DNA of 6,431 bases from Chloroflexota bacterium (GTDB lineage: Bacteria > Chloroflexota > Anaerolineae > B4-G1 > SLSP01), in NCBI GenBank assembly GCA_022707725.1, contig JAKJAB010000208.1, positions 1 to 6,431 on the forward strand. Reading direction: 5' to 3'. The position numbers and the translations under genes are program-made. The first letter of the stretch is position 1, and the number at the start of each line of letters is the position of its first letter. The notes under the pieces were generated by a model. That model was not told the origin of the DNA. It saw only the letters and a list, made by a program, of their open reading frames with translations, and did not search any database. Of this stretch, positions 5,643 to 6,431 are shown piece by piece.

Positions 5643-6281
5643 GTGGCTAATACCCCTGAACCCAGTGGTTACTTCTACCCGAATCGCTTTGGTCTCATTT
5701 TGTTTGACGCCCTGGAAGAGATTATGGGCCGCAACGGGCTGAACGCCATTTTGAACATGGCTGGCCTGGCGCAATTCATCGACAATCCTCCCGCGGATGT
5801 GATGGACAAGGGCTTTGATTTCGCCTATATCTCGGCGCTGAACAAAGCGCTCGAGGAGATGTACGGCCCACGCGGCGGACGTGGTTTGCAATTACGCCTG
5901 GGGCGGGTTCTCTTCGCACAGGGATTGGCGAACTTTGGCGCGTTGGTCGGCGCAAGCGATCTCGCATTCAAGGTTTTGCCCTTGCAGGCCAAGTTGAAGG
6001 CCGGTTTGCCCGCCGTGGCGAAGGTCTTCGACTCGCTCAGCGACCAGACCTCCTACGTCAAAGACCCTGGCGGCGATCACTTCCACTACATCATCGATCG
6101 GTGTTCGATGTGTTGGGGACGCCAGGTCGAGCGACCGGGCGGTTTTATCGCGGCGGGCATCATCGAAGAGGCGCTGCGGTGGTTGAGCGGTGGTCGCACG
6201 TTCCGCGTGGACCAGCTCACCTGCATAGGAATGGGCGCTGAAAACTGCACCTTCGCCGTCTACAAAGAGCCGATTGGGTAG
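5643..6281 (+). CDS. V4R (4-vinyl reductase-like) domain ligand-sensing protein
   Basis: 212 aa from a GTG start, with AGGAGGT 7 nt upstream. The N-terminal half is a helical region (about 15-130) related to the heme-NO/V4R superfamily lead-in. The C-terminal half is the V4R domain: HFHYIIDRCSMCWGR (His146, His148, Cys154, Cys157), GFIAAGIIEEALRWLSG, and the typical final strand pair QLTCIGMGAENCTFAVYK (Cys194, Cys202). The paired cysteines could bind a metal or a redox cue; V4R domains are known as small-molecule binding modules in regulators and in BchJ. Isolated V4R proteins beside signalling genes are best read as sensors, and I do not call this a chlorophyll enzyme. It is sandwiched between the Roadblock and receiver genes with 19-bp and 1-bp gaps, so the three are surely co-transcribed. 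Confidence 0.85.
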   Translation: MANTPEPSGYFYPNRFGLILFDALEEIMGRNGLNAILNMAGLAQFIDNPPADVMDKGFDFAYISALNKALEEMYGPRGGRGLQLRLGRVLFAQGLANFGALVGASDLAFKVLPLQAKLKAGLPAVAKVFDSLSDQTSYVKDPGGDHFHYIIDRCSMCWGRQVERPGGFIAAGIIEEALRWLSGGRTFRVDQLTCIGMGAENCTFAVYKEPIG

Positions 6282-6282
6282 G

Positions 6283-6431
6283 ATGCCAGACGTCATGTCT
6301 ACAGACGGCGCGCCGCGTCATATCCTTATTGTTGAGGATGATCCCAATACCGCGGAGATGCTTTCAGCGTATTTCTCCTCCGTAGGATATCAAGTATCTC
6401 AGGCGGCCTGGGGGCAAGATGCGCTGAAAAT
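6283..6431 (+). CDS. Response regulator receiver domain (5' end only)
   Basis: 49 codons are visible before the window ends. After a short N-terminal extension comes RHILIVEDDPNTAEMLSAYF, the first strand and acidic pocket (Glu18, Asp19, Asp20) of a CheY-like receiver, then helix 1 and strand 2 (GYQVSQAAWGQDAL). The phosphorylated Asp and any output domain lie outside. The first ATG is 1 nt after the V4R stop, suggesting translational coupling; a second in-frame ATG at 6295 has an AGGA 11 nt upstream and is an equally possible start. It is the third gene of the plus-strand operon and probably relays the signal sensed by the V4R/Roadblock pair. Confidence 0.9.
   Translation, partial: MPDVMSTDGAPRHILIVEDDPNTAEMLSAYFSSVGYQVSQAAWGQDALK

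Noticed and set aside
1..6281. A bacteriochlorophyll biosynthesis locus (chelatase plus V4R read as BchJ)
   Set aside because: The two genes are on opposite strands, no other bch genes are present, and the V4R gene sits in a signalling operon. The chelatase may equally serve cobalamin synthesis.

Overview
The window looks like a chromosomal segment of a Chloroflexota bacterium, probably an Anaerolineae relative. This is an inference from protein character: a short RRM protein, a TPR/two-TM protein of a type I associate with that phylum, and a Roadblock/LC7 + V4R + response-regulator cluster. No rRNA or other phylogenetic marker is present to confirm it. Base composition is moderately GC-rich. 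There is no sign of phage, IS elements, CRISPR or tRNA genes.

Layout. Positions 1-4726 are read leftwards (minus strand) and positions 5249-6431 rightwards. A divergent intergenic region of about 520 bp (4727-5248) separates them. In transcription order the minus strand carries: (i) a consensus-like promoter and a leader with a possible Met-containing leader peptide and an intrinsic terminator; (ii) a methionyl-tRNA synthetase gene that has lost its middle third and changed frame, so it is a pseudogene; (iii) a separately promoted and terminated RNA-binding RRM gene; (iv) a TPR/two-TM protein; (v) a membrane-anchored transglutaminase-like protein with an intact Cys-His-Asp triad; and (vi) a Mg/Co-chelatase AAA+ gene. 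The chelatase's zero frame stops just after an A8 run, while the -1 frame stays open to the window edge and reads like the acidic linker and start of the ChlD medium subunit.

On the plus strand, a promoter with a perfect TTGACA -35 drives a tight three-gene cluster: Roadblock/LC7 protein, V4R ligand-sensing protein, and a response regulator cut by the window end. These look like parts of one signalling module.

The main point of interest is the chelatase gene. The slippery A AAA AAA heptamer, the Shine-Dalgarno-like purine stretch just upstream, the immediate zero-frame stop and the ChlD-like -1 continuation fit a known phenomenon: one chlD gene yields both small (ChlI-like) and medium (ChlD) chelatase subunits by programmed frameshifting. 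The second is the metG region, where a transcription-attenuation-like leader precedes a synthetase gene with an internal deletion. The chelatase also appears to lack a short piece of its AAA+ lid. Either this locus is eroding or the assembly has dropped segments; the sequence alone cannot decide.
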